From: JBHJHP01 sp042219825
Lineage (GTDB): Bacteria > Bacteroidota > Bacteroidia > Bacteroidales > UBA5342
Direction: 5' to 3'
DNA length: 64,000 nucleotides
Assembly (NCBI RefSeq): GCF_042219825.1
Contig: NZ_JBHJHQ010000005.1
Span: 248,001 to 312,000 of the forward strand
This document shows, one piece after another, positions 53,138-62,187 of the stretch. The position numbers and the translations under genes were made by a program. Position 1 is the first letter of the stretch. The number at the start of each line of letters is the position of its first letter. The notes under the pieces were generated by a model. It was not told the origin of the DNA and made no database searches. It worked only from the letters and a program-made list of their open reading frames with translations.

Positions 53138-53770
53138 TTATCGCATATCAATTATTTCAACATCCGGATGCTGAGCCGAATTGAAAACAAACTCACTTTC
53201 GTTTAGGTTCAACCCCTTTTGCATGTTTTTTATCTCAACTTTGGTATCAACACCATCCCGGCCATAAGCTTCCACTGCCTTAAACAGTTTTGCTGCCGTG
53301 TCAATCACCAGCCTGATTTTATAATACGGCATTTCCTTATCATCCGGGAACATGTCAATAGTCACCTCATTTCCTTTTTCTTCCACAATTCTGAACCGGA
53401 ATCCCTGCTCATACAATGTAAAAAGATTAACCGGTGTCAGCTCCATTTTATCATCCGGATCAGGATTGGAAATATTCACCTCCTCTTCATCCACCATATG
53501 AACCCATTGTGTTGTTCCGTCAAAATAAGTCTCGGTTCCCATCACGGACAGGTGATATTTATTCCCCTGCAACACCAGTTTTCCTGAATCTGTTTCGCTC
53601 AGCTCCTTTTGCTTGTTTTCAAGAGTGAACACAAAATCAGCAGATACGCCACTTGAATTCAAGATCGATTCAGATACCGGTTTAATAATTTCAACCGCCT
53701 CAGGATTAAACTGAGCACTTAGCTGAAAAAAAGCCAACAGAAATATTATGGTGAATGACAGATGCTTCAT
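53138..53770 (-). CDS. lolA: Outer-membrane lipoprotein carrier protein LolA-like
   Basis: 210 residues with a signal peptide (about 1-19, ending LSAQ). Periplasmic carrier expected to move lipoproteins from the inner membrane to the outer membrane. The LolA half-barrel pattern is visible: SGVSADFVFTLENKQ, GKLVLQGNKYHLSVMGTETYFDGTTQWVHM and LFTLYEQGFRFR. Bacteroidota LolA proteins diverge from E. coli, so the name rests on family pattern and on the ftsK-lolA order, which is common in the phylum. It lies 23 bases before trxB. Confidence 0.85.
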   Translation of the reverse strand: MKHLSFTIIFLLAFFQLSAQFNPEAVEIIKPVSESILNSSGVSADFVFTLENKQKELSETDSGKLVLQGNKYHLSVMGTETYFDGTTQWVHMVDEEEVNISNPDPDDKMELTPVNLFTLYEQGFRFRIVEEKGNEVTIDMFPDDKEMPYYKIRLVIDTAAKLFKAVEAYGRDGVDTKVEIKNMQKGLNLNESEFVFNSAQHPDVEIIDMR

Positions 53771-53838
53771 AATTAATATTTAGTTTTTTACATATATCAA
53801 AAAGCAGGCCAAAATACTTCGACAGGCTCAGTAACCTA

Positions 53839-53939
53839 ATTATGGATTAGGAATTATGAATGAAGAATTAGAAATTGTGAATTGTTTTGTCTTAATACCT
53901 GATTCTTGAGTCTTATGTCTTGTATCTTATGTCTTATGT
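53839..53939. repeat. 7-bp-period arrays between lolA and ftsK
   Basis: Seven ATT-anchored units (ATTATGG, ATTAGGA, ATTATGA...) run from 53839 to 53887 and seven mostly CTT-anchored units (CTTGAGT, CTTATGT, CTTGTAT...) from 53891 to 53939, each in strict 7-base register. The second array ends three bases from the ftsK stop codon. The widespread Bacteroidota motif CTTCGACAGGCTCAGT precedes them at about 53817. Confidence 0.7.
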
Positions 53940-53942
53940 CTA

Positions 53943-56348
53943 TCACAGGGCATTCAGATGATGCTCAAGCGATATCTCGTCCGGAATCAGTACTTTCCGG
54001 GCTTTGCTGCCTTCAAAGGGGCCGACAATGCTGGCGGCTTCCAGCTGGTCCATAATGCGACCTGCCCGGTTGTAGCCAATGGAAAAACGCCGTTGCAACA
54101 GGGATGTTGATCCCGATTGGTGTGCCACCACAATGCGGGCAGCTTCCTCGAACAGCGAATCCTTAGAGGCCAACAAATCTTCAGCGCTTCCCGGCGTAAC
54201 TTCCTCAGACTCATATTCCGGCAGTTGGAAGGGCATCTGATAGCCCTGCTGATCACCGATGTAGGTTACAATCTCCTCCACCTCCGGCGTATCCACAAAC
54301 GCACACTGCACACGCACCAGTTCGCTGTTGTAACTGATCAACATATCACCACGACCAATCAGGTGATTAGCACCGGGTGTATCCAAAATAGTCCGCGAAT
54401 CGATCATTTGAGATACCTTGAATGCAATTCTGGCAGGAAAGTTTGCCTTTATGACACCCGTAATAATATTGGTTGATGGTCGCTGAGTAGCAATGATCAT
54501 GTGAATACCGATGGCACGGGCCAGCTGAGCAATACGTGCAATGGGTAGTTCCACCTCCTTACCCGCTGTCATGATAAGGTCTGCAAACTCATCAATAACC
54601 ACAACAATATAGGGTAAAAACCGGTGCCCATTGTCAGGATTCAGCTTTCGCTTAATAAATTTTGTATTATATTCCTTGATGTTTCTTGCATGTGCTTTTT
54701 TAAGCAGATCATACCTCGCATCCATTTCGATGGTAAGTGAATTCAGGGTCTGAACCACTTTTTGAACATCCGTAATGATAGATTCATCGGCATCCGGTAG
54801 TGTGGCTAAAAAATGATTTTCAATTTTTGTATATATACTCAGTTCTACCTTTTTGGGATCAATCAACACAAATTTAAGCTGAGCCGGATGTTTCTTGAAC
54901 AGCAGTGACGCTAAAATAGCATTCAAACCAACTGATTTACCCTGCCCGGTAGCACCAGCAACCAACAGGTGTGGCATTTTAACCAGATCGAACGTAAACG
55001 TTTCGTTGGTTATTGTTTTCCCGATTGCCACCGGAAGTTCATATTTGCTTTCCTGGAACTTTTTACTCGCGATCACACTTCGCATGGAAACCACCTCCGG
55101 CCTGCTGTTCGGCACCTCAATACCAATGGTTCCCTTGCCGGGAATCGGAGCTATTATACGAATTCCGAGAGCTGATAAACTGAGTGCAATATCGTCCTCC
55201 AGGTTCTTAATCTTGGCGATCCTGACACCTTTGGCCGGAATAATCTCATACAGTGTTACGGTAGGACCAATAGTTGCTTTTATCTTATCAATGGAAATGC
55301 CGTAGCTTTCCAACGTACGAACAATCTTGTTTTTGTTTTCGTATAATTCTTCGTCCGTAACAACCTCATCATTTTTATATTCCACCAACAAGTCAAGACC
55401 GGGATATTTGTAACGTGACAAATCCAGTGTGGGATCATAGTCCTCCATGTCTTCCGTCTTCATGGCCTTTTTAACTACCTCTTCCTCCTCGCCTTCCTCA
55501 ACCGTCATAGTCACATCATCATCTTCATCCTCCGGTTCATTTTCCTCTTCCCTGGTTTCCGGTTCAGGCTCAACAGTTTCCTCCACCACACGTTCCACTA
55601 TCTCTTCTTCGATAACAGGTTCTCCGTCATCAGAAAGATCCACCTCTTTGGCTTCCTTATCATCCTGAGCCTCAATTTTGGGCTCTTCCATCGGCACATC
55701 CGGATTCATTTCCTTATGTCCTGATTTTAACCTGCCAGGAAGCGACTTTAAAATGGATATTGAATTGCTGAACGAGAAGATAAAAAAGAGTAATAATGTA
55801 AGAATTATCACGCTGAATGTACCGAATTTCCCGATGGCTGCGTTCAGCCAGATGCTGATGTAATATCCATGAATTCCGCCCAGAAAAAGATGTGTATCCT
55901 CATAATTGTCTATAAAGAAAAAACCGAAAAACAGGCTAAACCAGATCAGGCCTAAAAGTGACCAGACCAGGGCATGCCTGACTTTTACAATCTTTACATT
56001 AAAGAACCTGAACCCTACAACCCCCAAAAAGAAGGAATAAAACAGTGCTGCAATTCCAAACCCACGGTTAATCAATCTGTCAGCTAAAAATGCCCCCGTT
56101 TTCCCTGCCCAGTTCTGTACCCGTATATCCGGTGACTTGATCAGGTCTCCCCATGGCAGATCCAGTTTGCTTTGATCTGCACCACCTGTAAAAAAGAAGG
56201 ATATAAACGAGAGTGTCAGGTATAAGGTAAATACAATGATGATTGTCCCGATGGTAAACCGCACCTTTTCGTCCTGAAAAAACTGACGAAAAGAATGGGA
56301 TGACTTTTTCTGTTTGCTCTTGGTCTTCTTAGTTTTGCTCCGGGGCAT
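53943..56348 (-). CDS. ftsK: DNA translocase FtsK
   Basis: 801 residues from the ATG at 56348 (the in-frame ATG at 56369 overlaps a -7-like element and is less likely). Septal DNA pump for chromosome segregation and dimer resolution. Counting from 56369: basic N terminus, four membrane helices (about 38-60, 104-122, 132-153, 181-202), a short and very acidic linker (about 225-310), then the motor with Walker A GATGQGKSV at 472-480 and Walker B VVVIDEFADL. The C-terminal winged-helix gamma domain (SGSTSLLQRRFSIGYNRAGRIMDQLE) reads DNA polarity sites. It is the first gene of ftsK-lolA-trxB. Confidence 0.96.
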   Translation of the reverse strand: MPRSKTKKTKSKQKKSSHSFRQFFQDEKVRFTIGTIIIVFTLYLTLSFISFFFTGGADQSKLDLPWGDLIKSPDIRVQNWAGKTGAFLADRLINRGFGIAALFYSFFLGVVGFRFFNVKIVKVRHALVWSLLGLIWFSLFFGFFFIDNYEDTHLFLGGIHGYYISIWLNAAIGKFGTFSVIILTLLLFFIFSFSNSISILKSLPGRLKSGHKEMNPDVPMEEPKIEAQDDKEAKEVDLSDDGEPVIEEEIVERVVEETVEPEPETREEENEPEDEDDDVTMTVEEGEEEEVVKKAMKTEDMEDYDPTLDLSRYKYPGLDLLVEYKNDEVVTDEELYENKNKIVRTLESYGISIDKIKATIGPTVTLYEIIPAKGVRIAKIKNLEDDIALSLSALGIRIIAPIPGKGTIGIEVPNSRPEVVSMRSVIASKKFQESKYELPVAIGKTITNETFTFDLVKMPHLLVAGATGQGKSVGLNAILASLLFKKHPAQLKFVLIDPKKVELSIYTKIENHFLATLPDADESIITDVQKVVQTLNSLTIEMDARYDLLKKAHARNIKEYNTKFIKRKLNPDNGHRFLPYIVVVIDEFADLIMTAGKEVELPIARIAQLARAIGIHMIIATQRPSTNIITGVIKANFPARIAFKVSQMIDSRTILDTPGANHLIGRGDMLISYNSELVRVQCAFVDTPEVEEIVTYIGDQQGYQMPFQLPEYESEEVTPGSAEDLLASKDSLFEEAARIVVAHQSGSTSLLQRRFSIGYNRAGRIMDQLEAASIVGPFEGSKARKVLIPDEISLEHHLNAL

Positions 56349-56529
56349 AGATTTTTTCTTTATCAGCACAAATATAAAAAGAAACGAAGTTATACGAAAA
56401 ATAGTGCAAATAATGTATGAATAAAAGATATACCTTCAATAAGCCTGTATTTTCATGAAACATTATCCGCAATTTTTGTAACTTTATTCGCACTGAAAAC
56501 CAAAGTATTTAAATTCTAAATGCAAGACC

Positions 56530-57420
56530 ATGAAAAGTATGTTACTTTTAACACTGTTCATATTTGCACATATTTTAGTCTCTGCTCAAAATGTTTTCCC
56601 AACTTATGCTGACAAACCTGTTTGGTATGAATTATATACAGGATCAACCTATCCCGCTCGATATACAACAGAGGAAATATACTATAATAAAGACACTATC
56701 ATAAAAAATAAACTTTATAATGAATTAAATTGGAATAACGATTTCATCAGGATTCAGGATAAAAAGGTATACTACAGGTCAAAAGATAACAATAGGGATT
56801 TTTTAATGTATGATTTTGGGTTGAATATTGGAGATACCGTATATTGCAGACTATTTGATGAAAAAAATGAATATTATCCGGATACTGCCGTATTTTGGGT
56901 TAATAAAATTGATTCTATCGCTACATTTGAGAAGAATTGGAAAAGATTTACAATGTGTTATATTCCGTATCCTTACCCCGAAGACTATGAATCAACAGTC
57001 GATACAATGTACTGGATTGAGGGAATTGGATCAACCCTGCACCCTTTTTACTCTTATGGAGGAGTTTTAAATATGGGAAGCAAGAAGGAGTTATTGTGTT
57101 TTTCTTTAGATGGACAATTGATATATCAAAATCCGTTATATAACAGATGTAACATAAATACTTCCATACTTGTAACAAAAGGAGATAAGAATATAGATCT
57201 ATATGTAAAACACTCTTCTAATATTCTATATTTTAAGCATGAAAGTGAAATTAAGAACGTTAAAATCTACGATTATTCAGGTCATTGCATAACTTGCCGA
57301 GAGATATTCTCGCCAGAAGAAGAAATTAATTTAGAATACTTATCTCCGGGTATTTATTTAGTTGTGCTATCGACTACCAATAATAAAATTTATCACAAAA
57401 AAATCTTATTAAAACAATAA
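56530..57420 (+). CDS. Secreted hypothetical protein with type A T9SS C-terminal signal
   Basis: 296 residues. A signal peptide (about 1-19, ending LVSAQ) leads to a beta-rich body (PVWYELYTGSTYPARYTTEEIYYNKD... MYWIEGIGS), which resembles orphan cargo proteins described only by their sorting domain. The last 70 residues fit a type A T9SS sorting domain (VKIYDYSGHCITCREIF...LEYLSPGIYLVVLSTTNNKIYHKKILL). It should be secreted and surface-attached. The function is unknown. It is monocistronic and AT-richer than its neighbours, as is common for such accessory cargo. Confidence 0.8.
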   Translation: MKSMLLLTLFIFAHILVSAQNVFPTYADKPVWYELYTGSTYPARYTTEEIYYNKDTIIKNKLYNELNWNNDFIRIQDKKVYYRSKDNNRDFLMYDFGLNIGDTVYCRLFDEKNEYYPDTAVFWVNKIDSIATFEKNWKRFTMCYIPYPYPEDYESTVDTMYWIEGIGSTLHPFYSYGGVLNMGSKKELLCFSLDGQLIYQNPLYNRCNINTSILVTKGDKNIDLYVKHSSNILYFKHESEIKNVKIYDYSGHCITCREIFSPEEEINLEYLSPGIYLVVLSTTNNKIYHKKILLKQ

Positions 57421-57568
57421 GAACTAATGTAGCCAAATACCGGCAACCGCAAATATCCGTCCCAATTATTCAGTAACAGGGTCGACCCTGGAATTCTATA
57501 TACTGCCATAAACTTCCTGTTAAATCATGTTTTAATACACTAATTGATTGCACACTTTTACCATTTAA

Positions 57569-57600
57569 ATTGTTATACGCTCAATTTTCAACTATTTTTG
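57569..57600 (+). promoter_or_regulatory. Probable cysE promoter
   Basis: ATTG at 57569-57572, 20 bases, then TATTTTTG at 57593-57600. The element pair matches the -33/-7 pattern of the phylum with one mismatch. The cysE ATG lies at 57624. Confidence 0.55.
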
Positions 57601-57623
57601 CAAACATAATTTAGATAAAATAC

Positions 57624-58550
57624 ATGAGTCCTTTAAAATATTCTGCGCGGCTGGTTTCTACCATTGACAAACTGGCGGAAACAGAAACGGTTAAATCTGT
57701 GTGCCATCAACATCGTGCCGGTGAGCCTATGCCGTCGCACAGTAAGATGGCAGACATTGTAAACCTGTTACGCGACATATTATTCCCGGGTTATTTTGGC
57801 GATTCTTCAGTGAATCCCAAAACCGTACAATATTATATTGGTGTGAACACCGAAAAAGTTTTTGAGCTGATCAGCGAACAGATCCTTGCCGGATTATGCT
57901 TTAATTGTGAAGATCCGGATAAAGTTCCACTCGAAACACGTCGTGAAAAAGCCACAGAACTGGCAGCTCAGTTTATAGAGTCTTTGCCGGAAATTCGCAG
58001 AAAGCTCGTAACCGATGTTGTAGCGGCTTATAACGGAGATCCTGCTGCCATAAATTATGGCGAGGTTATTTTCTGTTACCCTGCTATCAGGGCTATTGCC
58101 AGTTATCGTATTGCACATCAGCTAATAGATTTAGGCGTGCCTTTGATCCCACGGATCATAAGCGAGATGGCGCATTCTGAGACCGGTATCGACATCCATC
58201 CGAAAGCAGTTATAGATGAATCATTTACCATTGATCACGGAACCGGTGTTGTTATCGGAGCTACATCAGTAATAGGTAAAAATGTAAAAATATACCAGGG
58301 AGTTACCCTTGGTGCTAAAAGTTTTCCATTGGATGAAGAAGGGAATCCGATTAAAGGTATACCACGGCATCCAATTGTTGAAGATGACGTGGTCATTTAT
58401 TCCAATGCCACAATTCTGGGAAGAATAACGGTTGGCAAAGGCTCCGTTATCGGTGGTAACGTCTGGATCACCAACAGCGTTGCACCGGGATCCAAAATAT
58501 CCCAGGTTAAGGCCCGTGATGGTTTATTTATTGATGGTGGTGGCATTTAA
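57624..58550 (+). CDS. cysE: Serine O-acetyltransferase
   Basis: 308 residues. Acetylates serine with acetyl-CoA as the first step of cysteine synthesis. An N-terminal helical part (about 1-185) is followed by a left-handed beta-helix of hexapeptide repeats: SETGIDIHPKAVIDESFTIDHGTGVVIGATSVIGKNV with the catalytic Asp-His pair in IDHGTG, then VTLGAKSF and ATILGRITVGKGSVIGGNVWIT. The long N terminus is that of the EpsC/plant-like branch. It is followed after 11 bases by the methyltransferase gene. Confidence 0.94.
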   Translation: MSPLKYSARLVSTIDKLAETETVKSVCHQHRAGEPMPSHSKMADIVNLLRDILFPGYFGDSSVNPKTVQYYIGVNTEKVFELISEQILAGLCFNCEDPDKVPLETRREKATELAAQFIESLPEIRRKLVTDVVAAYNGDPAAINYGEVIFCYPAIRAIASYRIAHQLIDLGVPLIPRIISEMAHSETGIDIHPKAVIDESFTIDHGTGVVIGATSVIGKNVKIYQGVTLGAKSFPLDEEGNPIKGIPRHPIVEDDVVIYSNATILGRITVGKGSVIGGNVWITNSVAPGSKISQVKARDGLFIDGGGI

Positions 58551-58561
58551 TTTTAAACATA

Positions 58562-59887
58562 GTGACTGAAACAAAAGATTTTAAGATTGTTGTAAAAACA
58601 TTCGGAGGCCTCGAGGAAATTTTAGCCGGGGAATTGCGTGATTTAGGTGCTAAAGAGGTGACACCCTTAAAGAGAGCAGTAGAGTGTGTAGGTGATAACC
58701 GGATGCTGTACCTGGCAAACTTCAGGTGTCGCACGGCTTTAAAAGTGCTTAAACCGGTGTATGAATTTGAAGCCAGCGATCCCGAACAGGTGTACCACAA
58801 ATTACGCCATCTGGACTGGAACGAATACCTCACGGTGGATAAGACATTTTCCATTCACTCGGTTGTGCATTCGGATAACTTCAATCACTCCAAATTTGTT
58901 TCCTACAAGGTTAAAGATGCCATTGTGGATTTCTTTAACAAGGAAACCGGCAAGCGACCGTCCGTAAGTCTCACCAATCCTGATATTCTATTTAATATCC
59001 ATATTGCGGGAGAACAGTGTACCTTATCGCTCGACAGTTCGGGCGAATCGTTGCATAAACGTGGATGGCGTGTAGAGCAGACCGAAGCGCCTATCAACGA
59101 GGTTTTGGCCGCCGGCCTTTTAATGTTGGCAAACTGGAAAGGACAGTGCGATTTGTATGATCCGATGTGCGGATCCGGTACATTCCTGGTTGAGGCTGCA
59201 ATGATCGCAACCAATACAGCTCCGGGTCTTTACAGGCAGGAGTTTGCCTTTGAAAAATGGAACGACTTTGATGCTGATTTGCTGGATGAAATCTATAACG
59301 ACGATTCTGCAGAAAAAGAATTCGAACATAAGATATATGGCTCCGACGTTTCCCGTATTGCCACGGACAAAACATTGAAAAACGTCAAAAATGCCGGCAT
59401 GAACCGGTACATAGAAGTAGATACACTGCCGTTTCAGAACCTGGAACCAAAATCGGAAAAAGGAATGATTGTGACCAATCCGCCGTATGGTGAACGATTG
59501 AAGGTTCATGATCTGAACAACCTGTACGGCATTATCGGCGAACGGTTGAAGCACCATTTTTCCGGCTTCAATGCATGGATTCTTGGTTATCTTGAAGAAA
59601 GCTTCTACGCCATCGGCCTGCGTCCTTCGCATAAAATTAAATTAAAAAACGGACCACTTGACTGTCAGTTCAGAAAATATGAGTTGTACGAAGGATCTAA
59701 AAAGGCCGCCAAACAGGATCGTGGCAATTTCAGACAAGGCGGTAACCGGAACTTTAACGGAGACAAAAGGCGTCCCAGGTTTAATGCCGGCTCAAACGGG
59801 AATAACCGTTTCAGTGCTGATGGGGCAAAAAAACATGAACGCCAGGTAAGAAGCGGCCAGAGAAAAAGACGGGACACAAATGAATGA
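58562..59887 (+). CDS. THUMP-domain rRNA guanine-N2-methyltransferase (RlmL N-terminal-half-like)
   Basis: 441 residues, starting with GTG. Residues about 1-165 contain a ferredoxin-like/THUMP RNA-binding part (FKIVVKTFGGLEEILAGELRDLGA). A class I SAM-dependent methyltransferase follows, with YDPMCGSGTFLVEAAMIA and catalytic TNPPYGERL. This is the layout of enzymes that make m2G2445 in 23S rRNA, without the second methyltransferase domain of E. coli RlmL. An unusual tail (about 378-441) is basic and rich in Gly, Asn and Arg (GGNRNFNGDKRRPRF), likely disordered and RNA-binding. It lies 11 bases after cysE. Confidence 0.88.
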   Translation: MTETKDFKIVVKTFGGLEEILAGELRDLGAKEVTPLKRAVECVGDNRMLYLANFRCRTALKVLKPVYEFEASDPEQVYHKLRHLDWNEYLTVDKTFSIHSVVHSDNFNHSKFVSYKVKDAIVDFFNKETGKRPSVSLTNPDILFNIHIAGEQCTLSLDSSGESLHKRGWRVEQTEAPINEVLAAGLLMLANWKGQCDLYDPMCGSGTFLVEAAMIATNTAPGLYRQEFAFEKWNDFDADLLDEIYNDDSAEKEFEHKIYGSDVSRIATDKTLKNVKNAGMNRYIEVDTLPFQNLEPKSEKGMIVTNPPYGERLKVHDLNNLYGIIGERLKHHFSGFNAWILGYLEESFYAIGLRPSHKIKLKNGPLDCQFRKYELYEGSKKAAKQDRGNFRQGGNRNFNGDKRRPRFNAGSNGNNRFSADGAKKHERQVRSGQRKRRDTNE

Positions 59888-59922
59888 AGAATGAAAAGTG
59901 AACAATGAATAATCGTTCATTA

Positions 59923-60075
59923 CTATTGTCCGGTTAAAGCTTCAGAGATTCCTCGCTACACTCGGAATGACAACCCATCCTCCAGCCCCATATAAACCTA
60001 AGAGACTGTCATTCTGAGCGGAGTAAAATGAAGCGAAGAATCTTTATGTAATATTGATTTTTAGCCGGACAACAA
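59923..60075. mobile_element. MITE-like palindromic element, copy 2 (inverted relative to copy 1)
   Basis: 153 bp. The reverse complement aligns along its whole length with 9684-9894, except for about 58 bp present only in copy 1. Ends are CTATTGTCCGGTTAAAG and TTTTTAGCCGGACAACAA, inverted repeats of each other. The 13 bases on either side (59910-59922 and 60076-60088) agree at 8 positions including GTTCAT, which may be a decayed 13-bp target duplication like that of copy 1. It lies between the methyltransferase and cupin genes. Confidence 0.7.
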
Positions 60076-60125
60076 TGCTTGTTCATCCTTATTATTAATT
60101 TTCATTGTTCATTATAAAATTGATT

Positions 60126-60605
60126 ATGAGCAAATGCACCATTATATCTTCTGAAGCATTAACCGATGTAAGCCATCAGGCAAAATTATCGGAACGGAAA
60201 CGCAAAAACCATAATTACCATCCTGATTTTGCTGATCCGATGAACCGGATGTTGAATGCATTTGAACCGGGAACCTATGTCCAGCCACATAAACATGAAA
60301 ATCCGGATAAACGGGAAGTCTTTATCGTATTGAAGGGTAAACTTGGCGTTGTATGTTTTGATGACGATGGCAAAATTACAGAAAAGCATGTCCTGGCACC
60401 ATTTCCCGGAAATCCTGGTATTGAGATTCCCGAAAGAACGTGGCACATGGCCATTGCCCTGAAGGAAGGTACGGTAGCATACGAATTAAAGGACGGCCCT
60501 TATCTACCGGCCGACGATAAGAATTTTGCGCCCTGGGCTCCATCTGAAGGTAAGCCGGAATGCAGGGTCTATCTTGAAAATATCATAAGCGAAGCGGATT
60601 TCTGA
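60126..60605 (+). CDS. WbuC-family cupin-fold metalloprotein
   Basis: 159 residues from the ATG at 60126 (MSKCTIISSEALTDVSHQAKLSERKRKNHNYH); the in-frame ATG at 60105 adds seven unconserved residues. A cupin barrel is seen in LNAFEPGTYVQPHKHENPDKREVFIVLKGKL (His pair and Glu as metal ligands) and in the second motif around RTWHMAIAL. It matches the WbuC family, whose E. coli member lies in an O-antigen locus; its chemistry is unknown. It shares one base with the next gene (TGATG), so translation is coupled. Confidence 0.85.
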   Translation: MSKCTIISSEALTDVSHQAKLSERKRKNHNYHPDFADPMNRMLNAFEPGTYVQPHKHENPDKREVFIVLKGKLGVVCFDDDGKITEKHVLAPFPGNPGIEIPERTWHMAIALKEGTVAYELKDGPYLPADDKNFAPWAPSEGKPECRVYLENIISEADF

Positions 60606-61246
60606 TGTCAACCTATTACAACATACATACACATCAGGCAAAAAAGGCCCCGGAAATCATTTCGGTAACATCCTATTCCGTTGATGATAAGCAGATCAAC
60701 ACCGAATCCTATTTCAGCATTGGCATTCATCCATGGTTTATTAAAGATCCGGAAAGTCAGCTGGATAAGCTGAAATCATATTTAAACCACCCGAATCTTG
60801 TAGCCATCGGAGAATGTGGACTGGATATGCTGGAAGGGAATGATCTTGAAAAACAGATCATGGTTTTTAAGGGACAGGTTGAATTATCGGAATTACACCA
60901 AAAGCCGCTGATCATACACTGTGTAAAAGGATATCATATTCTGCTCGAACTGAAAAAAGAGCTGAATCCCGAACAGCCGTGGATCGTGCATGGATTTAAC
61001 GGCAAGCCGGAACTCGCGATACAACTAACGCAACAAAACATATCACTTTCCCTGGGAATTTCATGGCTCAAAAAACCCGACCATTTCAACAAACTTTCTG
61101 AAAGTATTCCGGAACAACGTATTTTTTTCGAAACAGACGAAGCACCGGTCGATGACATAAAAAAGATCTACTCGTTGGCAGCAACATTCAATCCGGGATT
61201 GTACGATGTAATAAATCATAACGTTAAAAAAGTCTTCAAAATTTAG
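60605..61246 (+). CDS. TatD-family metal-dependent hydrolase
   Basis: 213 residues, shorter than E. coli TatD (about 260). The amidohydrolase-like barrel has metal ligands His8 and His10 in NIHTHQ, Glu in AIGECGLDM, His in LIIHCVKGY, His in WIVHGFNG and Asp in FFETDEAP. TatD proteins are metal-dependent DNases or related phosphodiesterases; the substrate of this short Bacteroidota form is not known. It is translationally coupled to the cupin gene through TGATG. Confidence 0.87.
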   Translation: MSTYYNIHTHQAKKAPEIISVTSYSVDDKQINTESYFSIGIHPWFIKDPESQLDKLKSYLNHPNLVAIGECGLDMLEGNDLEKQIMVFKGQVELSELHQKPLIIHCVKGYHILLELKKELNPEQPWIVHGFNGKPELAIQLTQQNISLSLGISWLKKPDHFNKLSESIPEQRIFFETDEAPVDDIKKIYSLAATFNPGLYDVINHNVKKVFKI

Positions 61247-61293
61247 TCGTTTTTCATCTAAATGTGTAGTTTTAGGCAACACTAAAATTTACG

Positions 61294-62118
61294 GTGAGCG
61301 AAAAAACAACACATAAATCAATGGGCTGGCGGTCAAGACTGCATGAAATTATTTTTGAAGCTGATACCTTTGAAGGCAAACTTTTTGATGTGGCATTATT
61401 AATAGCCATTCTGCTCAGTATTCTGGTTGTAATGCTTGAGAGTGTGGACCCTATCCGTGCCAGTCATGGCGAACTGTTACGAAATCTTGAATGGTTCTTT
61501 ACCATTTTATTTACCATTGAATACATTGCCCGCATCATTGTCATCCGCAAACCAACACGGTATGTTTTCAGTTTTTTGGGTATCGTTGATTTTCTGTCCA
61601 CTATACCAACTTATCTTAGCCTGATCATTGTCGGTTCCCAGTCGCTGCTTATTCTCAGAACGATCCGCCTGCTCAGGGTCTTTCGTATCTTCAAATTATC
61701 GCGTTACATGGGCGAAGCCAGTGTGATCCGGTCCGCTATGATGGCATCACGGCGCAAGATAACGGTGTTTCTGGGACTCGTGGTCATTATTGTGATCATT
61801 GTCGGAACACTGATGTACCTTATTGAAGGAAAAGAAAATGGATTTACCAGCATACCGCGAAGCATTTACTGGGCTATTGTCACCCTCACCACCGTTGGTT
61901 ACGGCGACATTGCACCTGTAACGGTCTTCGGACAAACCATCGCATCTGTATTAATGATCCTGGGATATGCCATTATTGCGGTGCCAACAGGTATTGTCAC
62001 AACTGAATTTACCATGGCAAAGAAACAAAATATGAATACCCAAAGCTGTCCGGTCTGCTCACGCGAAGGACACGACGATGATGCCGTACACTGCAAATAC
62101 TGCGGCAGCAAACTTTAA
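61294..62118 (+). CDS. Voltage-gated-type potassium channel with C-terminal zinc ribbon
   Basis: 274 residues, probable GTG start (an ATG at 61321 would also suit). Six helices: S1 near 32-52, S4 with regularly spaced arginines (ILRTIRLLRVFRIFKLSRY), pore loop with the selectivity filter TVGYGDIAP, then S6. Inner-membrane K+ channel of the Kv type by family. The cytoplasmic end carries a zinc-ribbon-like CPVC...CKYCGSK (about 256-273) in place of a usual RCK or cyclic-nucleotide domain. It lies 47 bases after the TatD-like gene. Confidence 0.9.
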   Translation: MSEKTTHKSMGWRSRLHEIIFEADTFEGKLFDVALLIAILLSILVVMLESVDPIRASHGELLRNLEWFFTILFTIEYIARIIVIRKPTRYVFSFLGIVDFLSTIPTYLSLIIVGSQSLLILRTIRLLRVFRIFKLSRYMGEASVIRSAMMASRRKITVFLGLVVIIVIIVGTLMYLIEGKENGFTSIPRSIYWAIVTLTTVGYGDIAPVTVFGQTIASVLMILGYAIIAVPTGIVTTEFTMAKKQNMNTQSCPVCSREGHDDDAVHCKYCGSKL

Positions 62119-62187
62119 CTTCACGTACAAACGGACTAAAGTCCTGAAAAGAAATCATATTCAAATAACCCCGTGCTAAATCAAAAT

